DNA of 64,000 nucleotides from positions 992,001 through 1,056,000 of the forward strand of contig NZ_CP033107.1 in NCBI RefSeq assembly GCF_003856975.1, written 5' to 3'. The notes below the pieces were generated by a model. It saw only the letters and a list, made by a program, of their open reading frames with translations, did not search any database and was not told the origin of the DNA. How positions within the stretch are numbered: the stretch's first letter is position 1; each line of letters opens with the position of its first letter. Origin of the DNA: Plantibacter sp. PA-3-X8 (GTDB lineage: Bacteria; Actinomycetota; Actinomycetes; Actinomycetales; Microbacteriaceae). A program made the position numbers and the translations under genes. Below, in pieces: positions 49,589 through 57,964 of the stretch.

Positions 49589-49876
49589 TCAGGACCGCAC
49601 GAGCAACCAGGCGAAGGCACCGAAGGACACGAGTCCGAGTGCTGCGCCCACGATCGACCCGATGAGGCTGAAGGTGGGCCAGGGAGCGCCGGGTTGGCGA
49701 CTCATCCTGATGCCCTGGGCCGCGAACAGCAGCGGCACGAAGCAGGCGAGCACCGAGAACGTCCATGACCCGCCGTCTCTCACCGTCGACGCGACGATGA
49801 AGATCGAGAACGCGGCGATGGCGATGCTGAGGATCGCGCACGCGCGTGCCGAGATCGGTTCGTTCTTCCCAGCCAT
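49589..49876 (-). CDS. Small membrane protein, hypothetical
   Basis: A 95-residue protein with three hydrophobic segments (ACAILSIAIAAFSIFIVAST, FSVLACFVPLLFAAQGI, FSLIGSIVGAALGLVSFGAF). No domain recognised. TACCCT (49883-49888, minus strand) ends 6 nt before the ATG, marking a leaderless start and supporting this start codon. Divergent from an acetyltransferase. Confidence 0.7.
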   Translation of the reverse strand: MAGKNEPISARACAILSIAIAAFSIFIVASTVRDGGSWTFSVLACFVPLLFAAQGIRMSRQPGAPWPTFSLIGSIVGAALGLVSFGAFAWLLVRS

Positions 49877-49928
49877 GGGCACAGGGTATCGAGTTGGGCC
49901 AGCCGCCGACCAGAGCAGAATGGAGGGC

Positions 49929-50486
49929 ATGACCGACGCCACTCCGCCGACCCTGACGGAACGACTGACGCTCACCCGCCCCACCGATCGGGATCTGCCG
50001 GAGCTCCACGAGCTCCATGCCGACCCCGCGGTCTGGACGCACCTGCCGTCCGCCCGACACACGGCGCTCGACGAGACCCGCGCGTTGATCGAGCGGTACC
50101 AGGCCGGCTGGGAGGCGAACGGTCTCGACGTGTGGGTGGCGCGTGACACCGCGACGGGTGCATTGGTCGGCATCGGCGGCCCGAGCCTGCGTGGCGGGGT
50201 CGCCTGGAACCTCTACTACCGCCTGGCGCCCGCGGCCTGGGGGCGCGGATACGCGCAGGAGCTCATCGCGGCCGCGCGAGCCGCGGCAACGGCGTCGGCA
50301 CCGGACCTGCCCGTGGTGGCGTTCCTCCTGGAGCACAACGATGGTTCACGACGGGCTGCCGAACGCGCGGGGTTGGAGGTCGTCTGGCGTGGCCCCGACG
50401 CGGGCAACCCGGATCCCGATGCCGTGCGCCTCGTGTTCGCCGACCGGGTGCTCAGCGACGAGGCGCTCCGCGCGTTCGTGGGTTGA
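49929..50486 (+). CDS. GNAT acetyltransferase (RimJ/RimL type)
   Basis: A 185-residue GNAT protein: TERLTLTRPTDRDLPELHELHADPAV at the N-terminus, then YYRLAPAAWGRGYAQELIAAA with the CoA loop, and FLLEHNDGSRRAAERAGLEVV. The pattern is that of N-terminal or small-molecule acetyltransferases of the Acetyltransf_3 group. GGAGGG precedes the ATG. Confidence 0.87.
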   Translation: MTDATPPTLTERLTLTRPTDRDLPELHELHADPAVWTHLPSARHTALDETRALIERYQAGWEANGLDVWVARDTATGALVGIGGPSLRGGVAWNLYYRLAPAAWGRGYAQELIAAARAAATASAPDLPVVAFLLEHNDGSRRAAERAGLEVVWRGPDAGNPDPDAVRLVFADRVLSDEALRAFVG

Positions 50487-50567
50487 ACGACCGCCGCACC
50501 CGATCTCCGAGCGTGCAGAAGGACGCCGCTTCCGGGCGCGACCGGGTATTTTCGGGCAACCGGCCGC

Positions 50568-50582
50568 GAAACGCAAGCAGTC
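50568..50582 (+). promoter_or_regulatory. GAAnyGCAAGC upstream motif, copy 3
   Basis: GAAACGCAAGCAGTC, 52 nt upstream of the small gene at 50620, resembles the two copies in the 22.7-kb divergent gap. The TACGGT -10 box is at 50606-50611. Confidence 0.35.
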
Positions 50583-50619
50583 TGTTCACCGACGACGTTC
50601 CTCGATACGGTTGGAAGAT

Positions 50620-50850
50620 ATGTCAGCCACGGTCGAGATGGAACACATGAGTCAGGTAGAACGCGAACGCCCGCTCCTGCGCAAGGGGAGCGAGGCGAGT
50701 TTCGTCCGGTGGGCCTTCGACGGTCGCTCCTGGTGCGCCGACCTCGTGAGCGGGCAGTACCGAGGCGCGACGAAGACCGGTTGGCTCCTCCAGACCGAGA
50801 ACGAGCAGCGGGAACTCTCCAATCAGGAGTGGGCTCCCTGCATGGCGTGA
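50620..50850 (+). CDS. Small hypothetical protein
   Basis: A 76-residue protein with a charged N-terminus and a compact Trp/Gly-rich part (SFVRWAFDGRSWCADLVSGQ, TGWLLQTENEQ). No domain recognised. The TACGGT -10 (50606-50611) ends 8 nt before the ATG, so the mRNA has essentially no leader; a later in-frame ATG is possible. It shares the GCAAGC upstream motif with the orphan genes near 22.7 kb, which suggests common control. Confidence 0.6.
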   Translation: MSATVEMEHMSQVERERPLLRKGSEASFVRWAFDGRSWCADLVSGQYRGATKTGWLLQTENEQRELSNQEWAPCMA

Positions 50851-50896
50851 GCGTGCCGTCCACATCCACCCGCGCCACGCACCGAGGAGCCCACGC

Positions 50897-52084
50897 ATGA
50901 CCGACCGCATCCTGACCACGCACGCCGGGAGCCTGCCGCGCACGCCCGAGTTGACCCGGTTGCTCGTGGCCCGCGACCAGCGGCGGACGTTCGACGTCGC
51001 CGAGCTGGAGGAGGTCACGGCGGATGCGGTGGCCTCGACGGTCGCCGCGCAGCTCGCCACCGGTCTCGATCTCATCAACGACGGCGAGGTCCCGCGCGTT
51101 GGCTTCTCCACCTATGTGCTGGAACGCATCGAGGGCTTCGGCGGTGCAGGACACCGTAAGCCGACGCTCGACTCCGTGCGATTCCCGGACTACGCGGCGT
51201 TCCAGGCGAAGCAGATCGTCGAGGGGGCAGACGTCGCACGGGTGTGGGATCCGCCGATGGCCCAGGGGCAGCTCGTGTACGACCCGACGCTGTCCGGCAT
51301 CACCGCCGATCTCGACGGCTTCGAACGGGAGCTCGCCGTGCAGGCCGGCCAGGGACGCACACCCGCCGGCACCTTCTTCTCCGCGGCGACGCCCGGGATC
51401 GTGTCGACGACGCTGCTGCTCGACGCCGCGAACCCGTTCTACGGCGACGACCGCGCCTATGTGTTCGCGCTCGCCGAGCAACTGCGGATCGAGTACGAGG
51501 CGATCGTCGCCCGGGGTCACGTCCTGCAGCTCGACGCCCCGGACCTCGCCATGGAGCGGGTCATCCAGTTCGGTGACGCGACGCTCGAGGAGTTCCTCGC
51601 GGCCGTGGACCTGCACGTCGACGCCCTCAACCACGCCATCCGGAACATCCCCCGCGAGCAGGTCCGGCTCCACGTCTGCTGGGGCAACTGGCAGGGGCCG
51701 CACCAGGACGACGTCCCGGTCGACGTGCTCCTCCCGCACCTCTACCGGGCGCGGGTGGGCGCGTTCAGCATCCCGCTCGGCAACCCGCGGCACCAGCACG
51801 AGGCGCCGGCGTTCCGCGAGCACCCGCTCCCCGAGGGCGCGCTCCTCATCCCAGGGGTCGTCGACGTGACCACCAACTACCTGGAGCACCCGCAGGTCAT
51901 CGCGAACCGCATCGTGGAGGTCGCGGAAGCGGTCTGCGATCCGACGCGCGTCATCGCGGGCACCGACTGCGGGCTCTCCACCTTCGCGAGTTACGAGTTC
52001 GTCGCGACCGATGTCGCGTGGGCGAAGCTCGGTGCGCTCGTCGAGGGCGCTGCGATCGCGTCGAAGCGGCTGTTCGGCGCCTGA
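50897..52084 (+). CDS. Cobalamin-independent methionine synthase-like protein (MetE C-terminal domain)
   Basis: A 395-residue single-domain protein of the MetE/UROD-like barrel. TTHAGSLPRTPELTRLL is the N-terminal family motif; HVCWGN (His and Cys, about 255-257) and GTDCGLSTF (Cys, about 357) supply the zinc ligands. Full MetE has two such barrels (about 750 residues), so this short form probably moves methyl groups between other partners or acts in the catabolism of a methylated compound. GAGGAG 8 nt before the ATG. Confidence 0.85.
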   Translation: MTDRILTTHAGSLPRTPELTRLLVARDQRRTFDVAELEEVTADAVASTVAAQLATGLDLINDGEVPRVGFSTYVLERIEGFGGAGHRKPTLDSVRFPDYAAFQAKQIVEGADVARVWDPPMAQGQLVYDPTLSGITADLDGFERELAVQAGQGRTPAGTFFSAATPGIVSTTLLLDAANPFYGDDRAYVFALAEQLRIEYEAIVARGHVLQLDAPDLAMERVIQFGDATLEEFLAAVDLHVDALNHAIRNIPREQVRLHVCWGNWQGPHQDDVPVDVLLPHLYRARVGAFSIPLGNPRHQHEAPAFREHPLPEGALLIPGVVDVTTNYLEHPQVIANRIVEVAEAVCDPTRVIAGTDCGLSTFASYEFVATDVAWAKLGALVEGAAIASKRLFGA

Positions 52085-52105
52085 GTCCTCGGCTCGGCGT
52101 CGCGC

Positions 52106-53014
52106 TCAGACGGTGATCGACGGCTCGTCGCTCACCGAGAGCGTGAGCACGGCCTTGCCGATGAGGTCGTCCTGCTCGAGGTCGCCCTCGAGTCGGCGCA
52201 GCTGACGCGCGACGTCGTTCTCGCGGTCGTCGCCGACGAGGTCGACGGACGCGACGAGGAAGAGGCGTTCCGGTCCGCTGAACTCGAGGTACAGCGCCGT
52301 CACCCGTTCGATCTCCGGGTGCGACAGGAGCGCGGTGATCGTCTGCGCGCGGTACGTGGGGCTCGGCGAGGCCCCGAGGAGATAGCGCCGGTTGCGGTTG
52401 ATGAGCAGCAGCGCGACCCCGCCGAGCAGGACGCCGATCGCGATCGACCCGATCGCGTCCCAGACCGGGTCGCCGGTTACCTGGTGGAGGCCGATGCCGG
52501 TTCCCGCGATGATGAGGCCGAGCAGTGCTGCGGAGTCCTCGAAGAACACCGAGCGGAGCGTCGTGTTGGAGCCGTTCACGATGTAGTCGAAGAAGCCGCG
52601 GCCGTACTTCTTCGCCGTGCGCCGGCCCTCGAGGATCGACTGGGTGAAGGAGAAGCCCTCCAGGAGGAAGGCGACGCCGAGCACGAGGTAGCTGAGGGCG
52701 TAGTCCTCCATCGCCTCCGGTGCGGTGAGGCTCTGGATGCCGTGCTGGATCGAGACGACCGCACCGACGGTGAAGATCCCGAAGGCGGCGAACAGCGAGA
52801 AGATGTACGCGTCACGGCCGTAGCCGAGCGGATGTGCGGCGTCTCGTTGCTTGTCGGCCCGTTTGTCGGCGATGAGGAGGAAGATCTCGTTCCCCGCGTC
52901 GGCCCACGAGTGGGCGGCCTCGGCCAGCATCGACGCCGACCCGGTGAGCGCGGCGACGATGGACTTGGCGATGGCGACGATGACGTTGGCCAGGAAGGCG
53001 ATCACGACGGTCAT
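52106..53014 (-). CDS. Cation diffusion facilitator (CDF) metal transporter
   Basis: A 302-residue CDF protein exporting Zn, Co, Fe or Mn by proton exchange. AEAAHSWADAGNEIFLLIAD in helix 2 gives the His-Asp half of the metal site, and the helix 5 region has EDSAALLGLIIAG. The HPLGYGRDAYIFSLFAAFGIF loop is typical of the group. A cytoplasmic C-terminal domain follows. TAGCGT (53021-53026, minus strand) ends 6 nt before the ATG: leaderless. Confidence 0.9.
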   Translation of the reverse strand: MTVVIAFLANVIVAIAKSIVAALTGSASMLAEAAHSWADAGNEIFLLIADKRADKQRDAAHPLGYGRDAYIFSLFAAFGIFTVGAVVSIQHGIQSLTAPEAMEDYALSYLVLGVAFLLEGFSFTQSILEGRRTAKKYGRGFFDYIVNGSNTTLRSVFFEDSAALLGLIIAGTGIGLHQVTGDPVWDAIGSIAIGVLLGGVALLLINRNRRYLLGASPSPTYRAQTITALLSHPEIERVTALYLEFSGPERLFLVASVDLVGDDRENDVARQLRRLEGDLEQDDLIGKAVLTLSVSDEPSITV

Positions 53015-53082
53015 GCGCCAACGCTACGCCTAGCCGGGGTGCGCTGCGTACGCCCGGACACCGGACGACAGCGGTCAGGGCC

Positions 53083-53295
53083 TCAGGGCTTCAGGACGCG
53101 AAGCGCGGAGCCCTTGTGTGCGGCCTTCGCGCCGGTCTTCTCGGACTCCACGATGAACGCGGGCTCGTCCGTCGAGGCCGTGAAGTGCTGGCCGTCGAAT
53201 TGGAAGTCCGCGGTCTTCCGCTCGACGACCTTCCCCTGCGTCCGCCCCTGCGAGGTGCCCCACGACACGCGGTCGCCCACTCGTACGTCTGCCAT
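53083..53295 (-). CDS. DUF2945 (TUDOR-like) small protein
   Basis: A 70-residue protein beginning MADVRVGDRVSWGTSQGRTQGKVVERKTADFQF, the signature of DUF2945, a small SH3/Tudor-like beta barrel also called hypervirulence-associated TUDOR domain. Role unknown. A GGAGG ribosome site precedes the ATG. Confidence 0.85.
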   Translation of the reverse strand: MADVRVGDRVSWGTSQGRTQGKVVERKTADFQFDGQHFTASTDEPAFIVESEKTGAKAAHKGSALRVLKP

Positions 53296-53438
53296 GCTGC
53301 CTCCTCGGCGCTCCACGCCGCGCGCGCGACGTGACAGCGACGATGCCAGCGTGTCGGCGGCCGGACAAGCGCTTGCGCCGCGTGAGCGCAGGGGATATCC
53401 CCCGAGGCCCGCGGGCTCCGCGGGGTTAGCGTGTCCCC

Positions 53439-53645
53439 ATGGCCTCGTTCACTCCGGGAAGACCCCGACTCACGCTCGGCATCGGCATCGTGGCTGTCGT
53501 ACTCGGGGTGGCGCTCATCCCGGTCGCCATCGCGAACGCCCACGGCGAGTACGGTTTCCATTTCTGGTGGATCGTCATCGTCCCGATCCTCGCCGGCCTG
53601 TACTTCGGTGTGGCCGGAGCCGTCGGGCTCCGCAACCGCCGCTGA
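53439..53645 (+). CDS. Small two-helix membrane protein, hypothetical
   Basis: A 68-residue protein with two hydrophobic segments (LGIGIVAVVLGVALIPVAIA and HFWWIVIVPILAGLYFGVAG) and a short basic C-terminus. No domain recognised. TAGCGT (53427-53432) ends 6 nt before the ATG: leaderless. Followed 50 nt later by the ThrE-type gene, which has its own leaderless promoter. Confidence 0.7.
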   Translation: MASFTPGRPRLTLGIGIVAVVLGVALIPVAIANAHGEYGFHFWWIVIVPILAGLYFGVAGAVGLRNRR

Positions 53646-53695
53646 GGCCCGCGGCCACCGCAGGCGCCCCCGGAATCTCGCGTACCGTTGGCGGG

Positions 53696-54970
53696 ATGAG
53701 TGACGACACCGCGACCGAGGAGCACCGCAGGACCGCTGCGCACGCCTACAGCGCGCTCGGCTGCCTGCTCCTCGACGCCGGCACCTCCGTCACCGACGTC
53801 CGCGACTCCCTGGAGCGCGCCACGGTCGCATCGGGCGACGAGGGCCTGGCCTTCTCGGTGCTGCCGCAGCTCATCATCGTGAACGACGTGCGCACCGGCG
53901 CGGTGCTCGCTGCCGGCAACACGCACGGCGAGCTGTCGTTCCGCGGCGCGGCGCGGGCGAACCGGCTCATGCGCGAACTCGAGCTCGGACACTGGCCGGT
54001 CGGGGATCTGCCGGCCCGTATCCAGTCGATCCGGGAGACGCCGCGCCCGCACGCGTCGATGCACTGGGTGGTCGGGAACCTGCCGCTCGCGGGTGGGCTC
54101 GCGCTGCTGTTCCGCTGCCCATGGTGGGCGATCGTCGCATCCATGCTCGTCGGTGCCTTCGTCGGCCTCGTCATCACCCTGCTGGCGCGGTGGCGGGGAG
54201 CGGTCGCGATCGCCCCATTCGTGACGGCGTTCGTCTCGACGACGCTCGTCGGGACGCTCGCATCAGCGATGGATCTCGGTCCCGTGCCGCTGTTCGCCGT
54301 CTGCGCGCCGATCGCGATCCTCGTGCCCGGCGCGCTCATCACCAACGCCCTGCTGGAATTGACGGCGACGGACATCGTGACGGGCTCGGCACGCCTGATG
54401 TACGGGCTCATCGTGCTCGCCTTCATGGCGGCCGGGATCTCTGCCGGGGCGCTGCTCACCGGCCTATCGATCGACCCCGACTCGACGGCGCTCGTCGGTC
54501 AGGTGGGCCGCGGGAGTTCGGATCTGGTCGGGTGGGAGTCGGTCCCGCCGCTGTGGTTCACGTGGATCGGCGTCGTGATGCTCGCGGCCGGGATCGGGAT
54601 CGCGTTCGGCTCAGGCCGCTCCCTGACGCTGCTGACCATCTGCGTGATGGCGCTGACCTATGCGGGCATCGTCCTGTTCGCCCCGCTCGTGGGGAACGCG
54701 GTCGCGACGGGGCTCACCGCCGGAATCGTGTTCGTCGTCGCTCGCATCGTCGAGCGGTACTCGGCGGCGGTGCCGTCCAACGTCACGTTCCAGCCGGCCC
54801 TGCTCATGCTCGTGCCGGGCACCGTGGGACTCGTGTCGCTCGCGACGCTCGAAGGCTCAGCGGTCACGGCGGCGCTGACGGTCTTCATCAGCCTCTGCGT
54901 CGGCGTCAAGACGGCGGCGGTCCTGACCGGGGTCGTCATCCCGCCGGTGCGTGCGACCGCCCGTCCCTGA
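53696..54970 (+). CDS. Threonine/serine exporter family protein (ThrE type)
   Basis: A 424-residue protein with a soluble N-terminal region and about ten helices. The N-terminal part (AYSALGCLLLDAGTSVTDVRDSLERA, GLAFSVLPQLIIV) is the DUF1212/ThrE domain, and the second helix bundle (LTLLTICVMALTYAGIVLFAP, ALLMLVPGTVGLVSLATLEG) is the ThrE_2/DUF3815 domain, fused as in Corynebacterium ThrE, which exports threonine and serine. Substrate of this copy not proven. TACCGT (53683-53688) ends 7 nt before the ATG: leaderless. Confidence 0.85.
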   Translation: MSDDTATEEHRRTAAHAYSALGCLLLDAGTSVTDVRDSLERATVASGDEGLAFSVLPQLIIVNDVRTGAVLAAGNTHGELSFRGAARANRLMRELELGHWPVGDLPARIQSIRETPRPHASMHWVVGNLPLAGGLALLFRCPWWAIVASMLVGAFVGLVITLLARWRGAVAIAPFVTAFVSTTLVGTLASAMDLGPVPLFAVCAPIAILVPGALITNALLELTATDIVTGSARLMYGLIVLAFMAAGISAGALLTGLSIDPDSTALVGQVGRGSSDLVGWESVPPLWFTWIGVVMLAAGIGIAFGSGRSLTLLTICVMALTYAGIVLFAPLVGNAVATGLTAGIVFVVARIVERYSAAVPSNVTFQPALLMLVPGTVGLVSLATLEGSAVTAALTVFISLCVGVKTAAVLTGVVIPPVRATARP

Positions 54971-54993
54971 GTCGCCCGGAATCGTCCGAAACC

Positions 54994-55023
54994 GAGCCGA
55001 ATCCGTGCAGATTCGGGCGGCTC
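54994..55023. terminator. Stem-loop between convergent ThrE-type and GrpB genes
   Basis: CCGAATC (54997-55003) pairs with GATTCGG (55010-55016) around a 6-nt loop, and outer GAGC/GGCTC bases extend the stem with a bulge. It lies in the 59-bp convergent gap, directly before GGCTCAGC repeats. A bidirectional terminator is plausible. Confidence 0.45.
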
Positions 55024-55029
55024 AGCGGC

Positions 55030-56094
55030 TCAGCGGCTCAGGGCTGCACGCGCCCGCGCCTTGATCGCGAGGATGACCTCGGTCTTCGCATCGGCGTAGT
55101 CGTTCATGTCGTCCCAGGACCTCCCGAGCAGCTCCCGCTTGGTGCGCTCGTACAACGCGCGGTCGTCGGCGTCGGAACGCAGATGGTCGCGGAGGAGGAG
55201 GTACTCGTCGATCTCCGGTGCGCCCTGCTCGTAGAGGTGCACGTGGACGTCGCGCTCCGGGGTCCGGACCATCCGATGGCGGGGTTCACGGACGCGCAGC
55301 ACGTAGCCGGCGGCCAGCAGGGGGTCGAGGTAGTCCTCCTCCGCCGTGATGTCCTCCACGGCGACCACGATGTCGACGATCGGCTTCGCCGCGAGTCCGG
55401 GCACCGAGGTCGAGCCGATGTGCTCGATCGCGACGGTGCTGGTCTCGAGCGCGTCCAGGATGCGCTGCCGGTGCTCCCGGTACCGTTCGGGCCACTCCGG
55501 GTTGGCGTCGTGCAACTCGACCCGGACCGGCTCAGGGCCGCCGACGAGTTCGAGCGCGGTGACGTCCGGGCGGCGACGCAAGCCGTTCTGGATCGCACGG
55601 ATGTTGTCGCCGAGCACCCCCGAGGCCAGCAGTCCGGAACCGAGCGGCCCTGACGGATCGGTGCCGAGTGCCGGCAGGAGGCGCAGTGCAGTGCGGGCCG
55701 GGTCGCTCAGGTGCTCGAGCTGCCAGGCGATCTCGGCCGTGCCGGCTCCGGCCTGATGCAGCTCGGCGGCCTTCGCCGCGTAGGCGGCGGCGCCGAGCGC
55801 GTGGGCGCCCATGTGCGCGACACCTGCTGCTTGCCCGGCCGACCACGCGGCGGCTTTGGCTGCGGGTGAGGACACCACCTGCGAGGCCCGGTTGGCGACG
55901 AAGCGGCGGCGGATCTCACCGGCGGTGTCGAGCTCGCCACTCGCGTACGCCCGCGCGCGGGCGATCGCGTCACGTGGGCGATCGTCGTCCGGGGCCTCCG
56001 CTTCGAACAGCGGCAGTACCCGCTCGGCGCAATCGGCGGCCCACGAGGCGACGAGACGGCGGTCGGCTTCACTGAGGGACTGCGGGGAGAGCAT
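55030..56094 (-). CDS. Imm5-like / GrpB nucleotidyltransferase fusion
   Basis: A 354-residue two-domain protein. The N-terminal part (about 1-140) resembles putative immunity proteins of the Imm-5 type: ADRRLVASWAADCAERVLPLFE, RARAYASGELDTAGEIRRR, AAWSAGQAAGVAHMGAHALG and WQLEHLSDPAR. The C-terminal part (about 190-345) is a GrpB nucleotidyltransferase-fold domain with WPERYREHRQRIL, IEHIGSTSVPGLAAKPIVDI and VHVHLYE. Neither role is known in molecular detail. The start could also be the ATG at 56109. Divergent from the FMN reductase gene. Confidence 0.8.
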   Translation of the reverse strand: MLSPQSLSEADRRLVASWAADCAERVLPLFEAEAPDDDRPRDAIARARAYASGELDTAGEIRRRFVANRASQVVSSPAAKAAAWSAGQAAGVAHMGAHALGAAAYAAKAAELHQAGAGTAEIAWQLEHLSDPARTALRLLPALGTDPSGPLGSGLLASGVLGDNIRAIQNGLRRRPDVTALELVGGPEPVRVELHDANPEWPERYREHRQRILDALETSTVAIEHIGSTSVPGLAAKPIVDIVVAVEDITAEEDYLDPLLAAGYVLRVREPRHRMVRTPERDVHVHLYEQGAPEIDEYLLLRDHLRSDADDRALYERTKRELLGRSWDDMNDYADAKTEVILAIKARARAALSR

Positions 56095-56153
56095 GCTCCA
56101 CCCTCGCATACCCGCCGCGCTCGGAGCGTGGGCAGGCGGGTTAGCGTAGAGGG

Positions 56154-56738
56154 ATGGCCGCCTTGAACCTGCCCGTGATCTCCTGCAGCCTCGATCCGGC
56201 GAGTCGGAGTCGGACCCTCGCTTCGGCGAGCAGCGGGTTGCTGCGCGAGCAAGGTCATGACTCGTCCGTCATCGATCTGGCCGAGATGGAACTGCCGCCG
56301 TTCGACAACGACCGGGTCTTCGAGAGCCCTGCGTTCCGTCGCCTGCATGCGTCGATCACTGCTGCGGACGGCGTCGTCCTCGCCTTCCCGATCTACAACT
56401 GGGCGCCGGCCGCGTCGGTGAAGTCGCTCATCGAGGCGACCGGCGCGACCGGTGAGGACGGCAGGGTCGCCGCCTGGTTCGACAAGGTCGTGACTTTCGT
56501 CTGCGCTGCCGGCCTGCCGCACAGCTACATGGCGACCGCCACGCTCGGGCAGTCGCTCATGCTGGACTTCAAGTGCGTCATCAACCCGTACACGGCCTAC
56601 CTGTCGGAGCGGGACTGGGAGCGTCCCGAGGTGCTGAAGGCGGACCGCGCCGAGCGGCTCGCCAAGACGATGAGCGTGCATACGGAGTTGTCCGGGCTCC
56701 TCGCCGAGCGGAGCTACCGCTCGGTCTGGGAGGTGTGA
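56154..56738 (+). CDS. NADPH-dependent FMN reductase-family protein
   Basis: A 194-residue flavodoxin-fold reductase: VISCSLDPASRSRTLASAS is the phosphate-binding loop, LPPFDNDRVFESPAF, then VVLAFPIYNWAPAASVKSLIEATGA as the second flavin contact. These enzymes reduce FMN, quinones, azo dyes or chromate. TAGCGT (56142-56147) ends 6 nt before the ATG: leaderless. Convergent with the MDR gene by 10 nt. Confidence 0.87.
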   Translation: MAALNLPVISCSLDPASRSRTLASASSGLLREQGHDSSVIDLAEMELPPFDNDRVFESPAFRRLHASITAADGVVLAFPIYNWAPAASVKSLIEATGATGEDGRVAAWFDKVVTFVCAAGLPHSYMATATLGQSLMLDFKCVINPYTAYLSERDWERPEVLKADRAERLAKTMSVHTELSGLLAERSYRSVWEV

Positions 56739-56748
56739 GTCCCGCGCC

Positions 56749-57864
56749 TCACAACCGCACGACGAGCTTGCGGGCCGAGACGCCGCCGTGGAGTCGGTCG
56801 AGGGCCGGCTGGATCGCTTCGAGGCCTTCGCCGACCACCTCGGGGGCTGGCGCGCAGACGTGTCGTCCGCCGGCGAGCGCGCCCGGCAGGTAGTCCTCCC
56901 ACAGCATCGGCCCGACCTCGTTGGTCATGAGCGAGCTGCCCCACACGTACCGCGCCGAGATCCCCGCCCGACGGGCACGGATCTGGAGCGCGACGTTGGC
57001 CGTCACGAGCCGGGTCATGGTGCGGACGAACGTCAGACTCGGGCCGGCCCGACGCGGCAGCGACCCGAACGACACCGACGGGCTCGCGAGTGCGACGCGG
57101 CGTGCCCCGGTGGCGGCGGCGACGGCGACGGCTGGTTCTGCGGAGCCGGTCCCGACGGCGAGGACGCCGACGACCGAGGAGCCGCGGAGGGCGCTGACGA
57201 GATCCGCCACGACGGTCGGGCTGCGGTAGTCGAACACGAGGTCGGCACCGAGCTCGCGCATCCGGTCGTGGTTGTGCGGCGAGGCGGTGGTCGCGACCCG
57301 GTGGCCGGAGGCGACCGCGAGCTGGATGGCGTTGCTCCCGACGCTGGTGGCGCCGCCCCAGACGACGACGGTCGTCCCGGGGGGGGTGGGGTGCTCCGAG
57401 GGGTGGGGGAGCGCGAGGTGGTCGCGCTGGAAGAGGGCGGTCGCGGCCGTGGAGATCCCGAGCGGCAGGACGACGGCGTCCTCGTCTCGCAGACCGTCCG
57501 GGATCGGGGCAGCGAGGTCCGCCCGCACGACGGTGAACTGCTGGAACCCGCCCTCGGCGTCATGGCGCCGACCGCGCTCCATGCCGACCGCGTACGCCAC
57601 GACGCGGTCGCCCACGGCGAAGCGACGGACGTCCGGCCCGACGGCCACGACCTCGCCTGCGACGTCCTCACCGAGCACGGCGGGCGAGGGAAGCCACCGG
57701 TACATGAGGTTCCCGGTCTGCTGCTTGACGTCGTCGAGCGGGTTCACCGCGACCGCTCGGTTCCGGATGAGGAGTTCGCCAGGGCCGGGTTCGTGCATCG
57801 CGGCCGGACCGACGACGAAGTCCGCTCGGGGTGCTGGCAGCCAGGCTGCGGTGTTCGTCGGCAT
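56749..57864 (-). CDS. Medium-chain dehydrogenase/reductase (quinone oxidoreductase-like)
   Basis: A 371-residue MDR protein of the non-zinc enoyl-reductase/quinone-oxidoreductase group. GroES-like domain with GELLIRNRAVAVNPLDDVKQQTG and AVLGEDVAGEVVAVG, then the Rossmann motif VVVWGGATSVGSNAIQLAVASG. Zinc-ligand cysteines are absent. ATG at 57864 follows GGAGA. Divergent from a TetR gene, and its promoter (TACAGT, 57920-57925 on the minus strand) is flanked by a TGACAC palindrome, so it is very likely the main target of that repressor. Confidence 0.88.
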   Translation of the reverse strand: MPTNTAAWLPAPRADFVVGPAAMHEPGPGELLIRNRAVAVNPLDDVKQQTGNLMYRWLPSPAVLGEDVAGEVVAVGPDVRRFAVGDRVVAYAVGMERGRRHDAEGGFQQFTVVRADLAAPIPDGLRDEDAVVLPLGISTAATALFQRDHLALPHPSEHPTPPGTTVVVWGGATSVGSNAIQLAVASGHRVATTASPHNHDRMRELGADLVFDYRSPTVVADLVSALRGSSVVGVLAVGTGSAEPAVAVAAATGARRVALASPSVSFGSLPRRAGPSLTFVRTMTRLVTANVALQIRARRAGISARYVWGSSLMTNEVGPMLWEDYLPGALAGGRHVCAPAPEVVGEGLEAIQPALDRLHGGVSARKLVVRL

Positions 57865-57902
57865 GAGGTCTCCAAGGGTGTTGCGGATTGGCGTGGCGAT
57901 GA

Positions 57903-57946
57903 TGACACGGTGTGTCATCACTGTACACCTGACGACACGACGTGTC
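57903..57946. promoter_or_regulatory. Twin TetR operators in a divergent promoter
   Basis: Two related palindromes, TGACACGGTGTGTCA (57903-57917) and GACACGACGTGTC (57934-57946), are centred 30 bp apart. The first sits at the start region of the leftward promoter (-10 TACAGT at 57920-57925, minus strand). The second lies in the -35/-10 spacer of the rightward promoter (-10 TATCCT at 57953-57958). One repressor could therefore close both genes. Confidence 0.75.
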
Positions 57947-57964
57947 ATCGGTTATCCTGATCGC

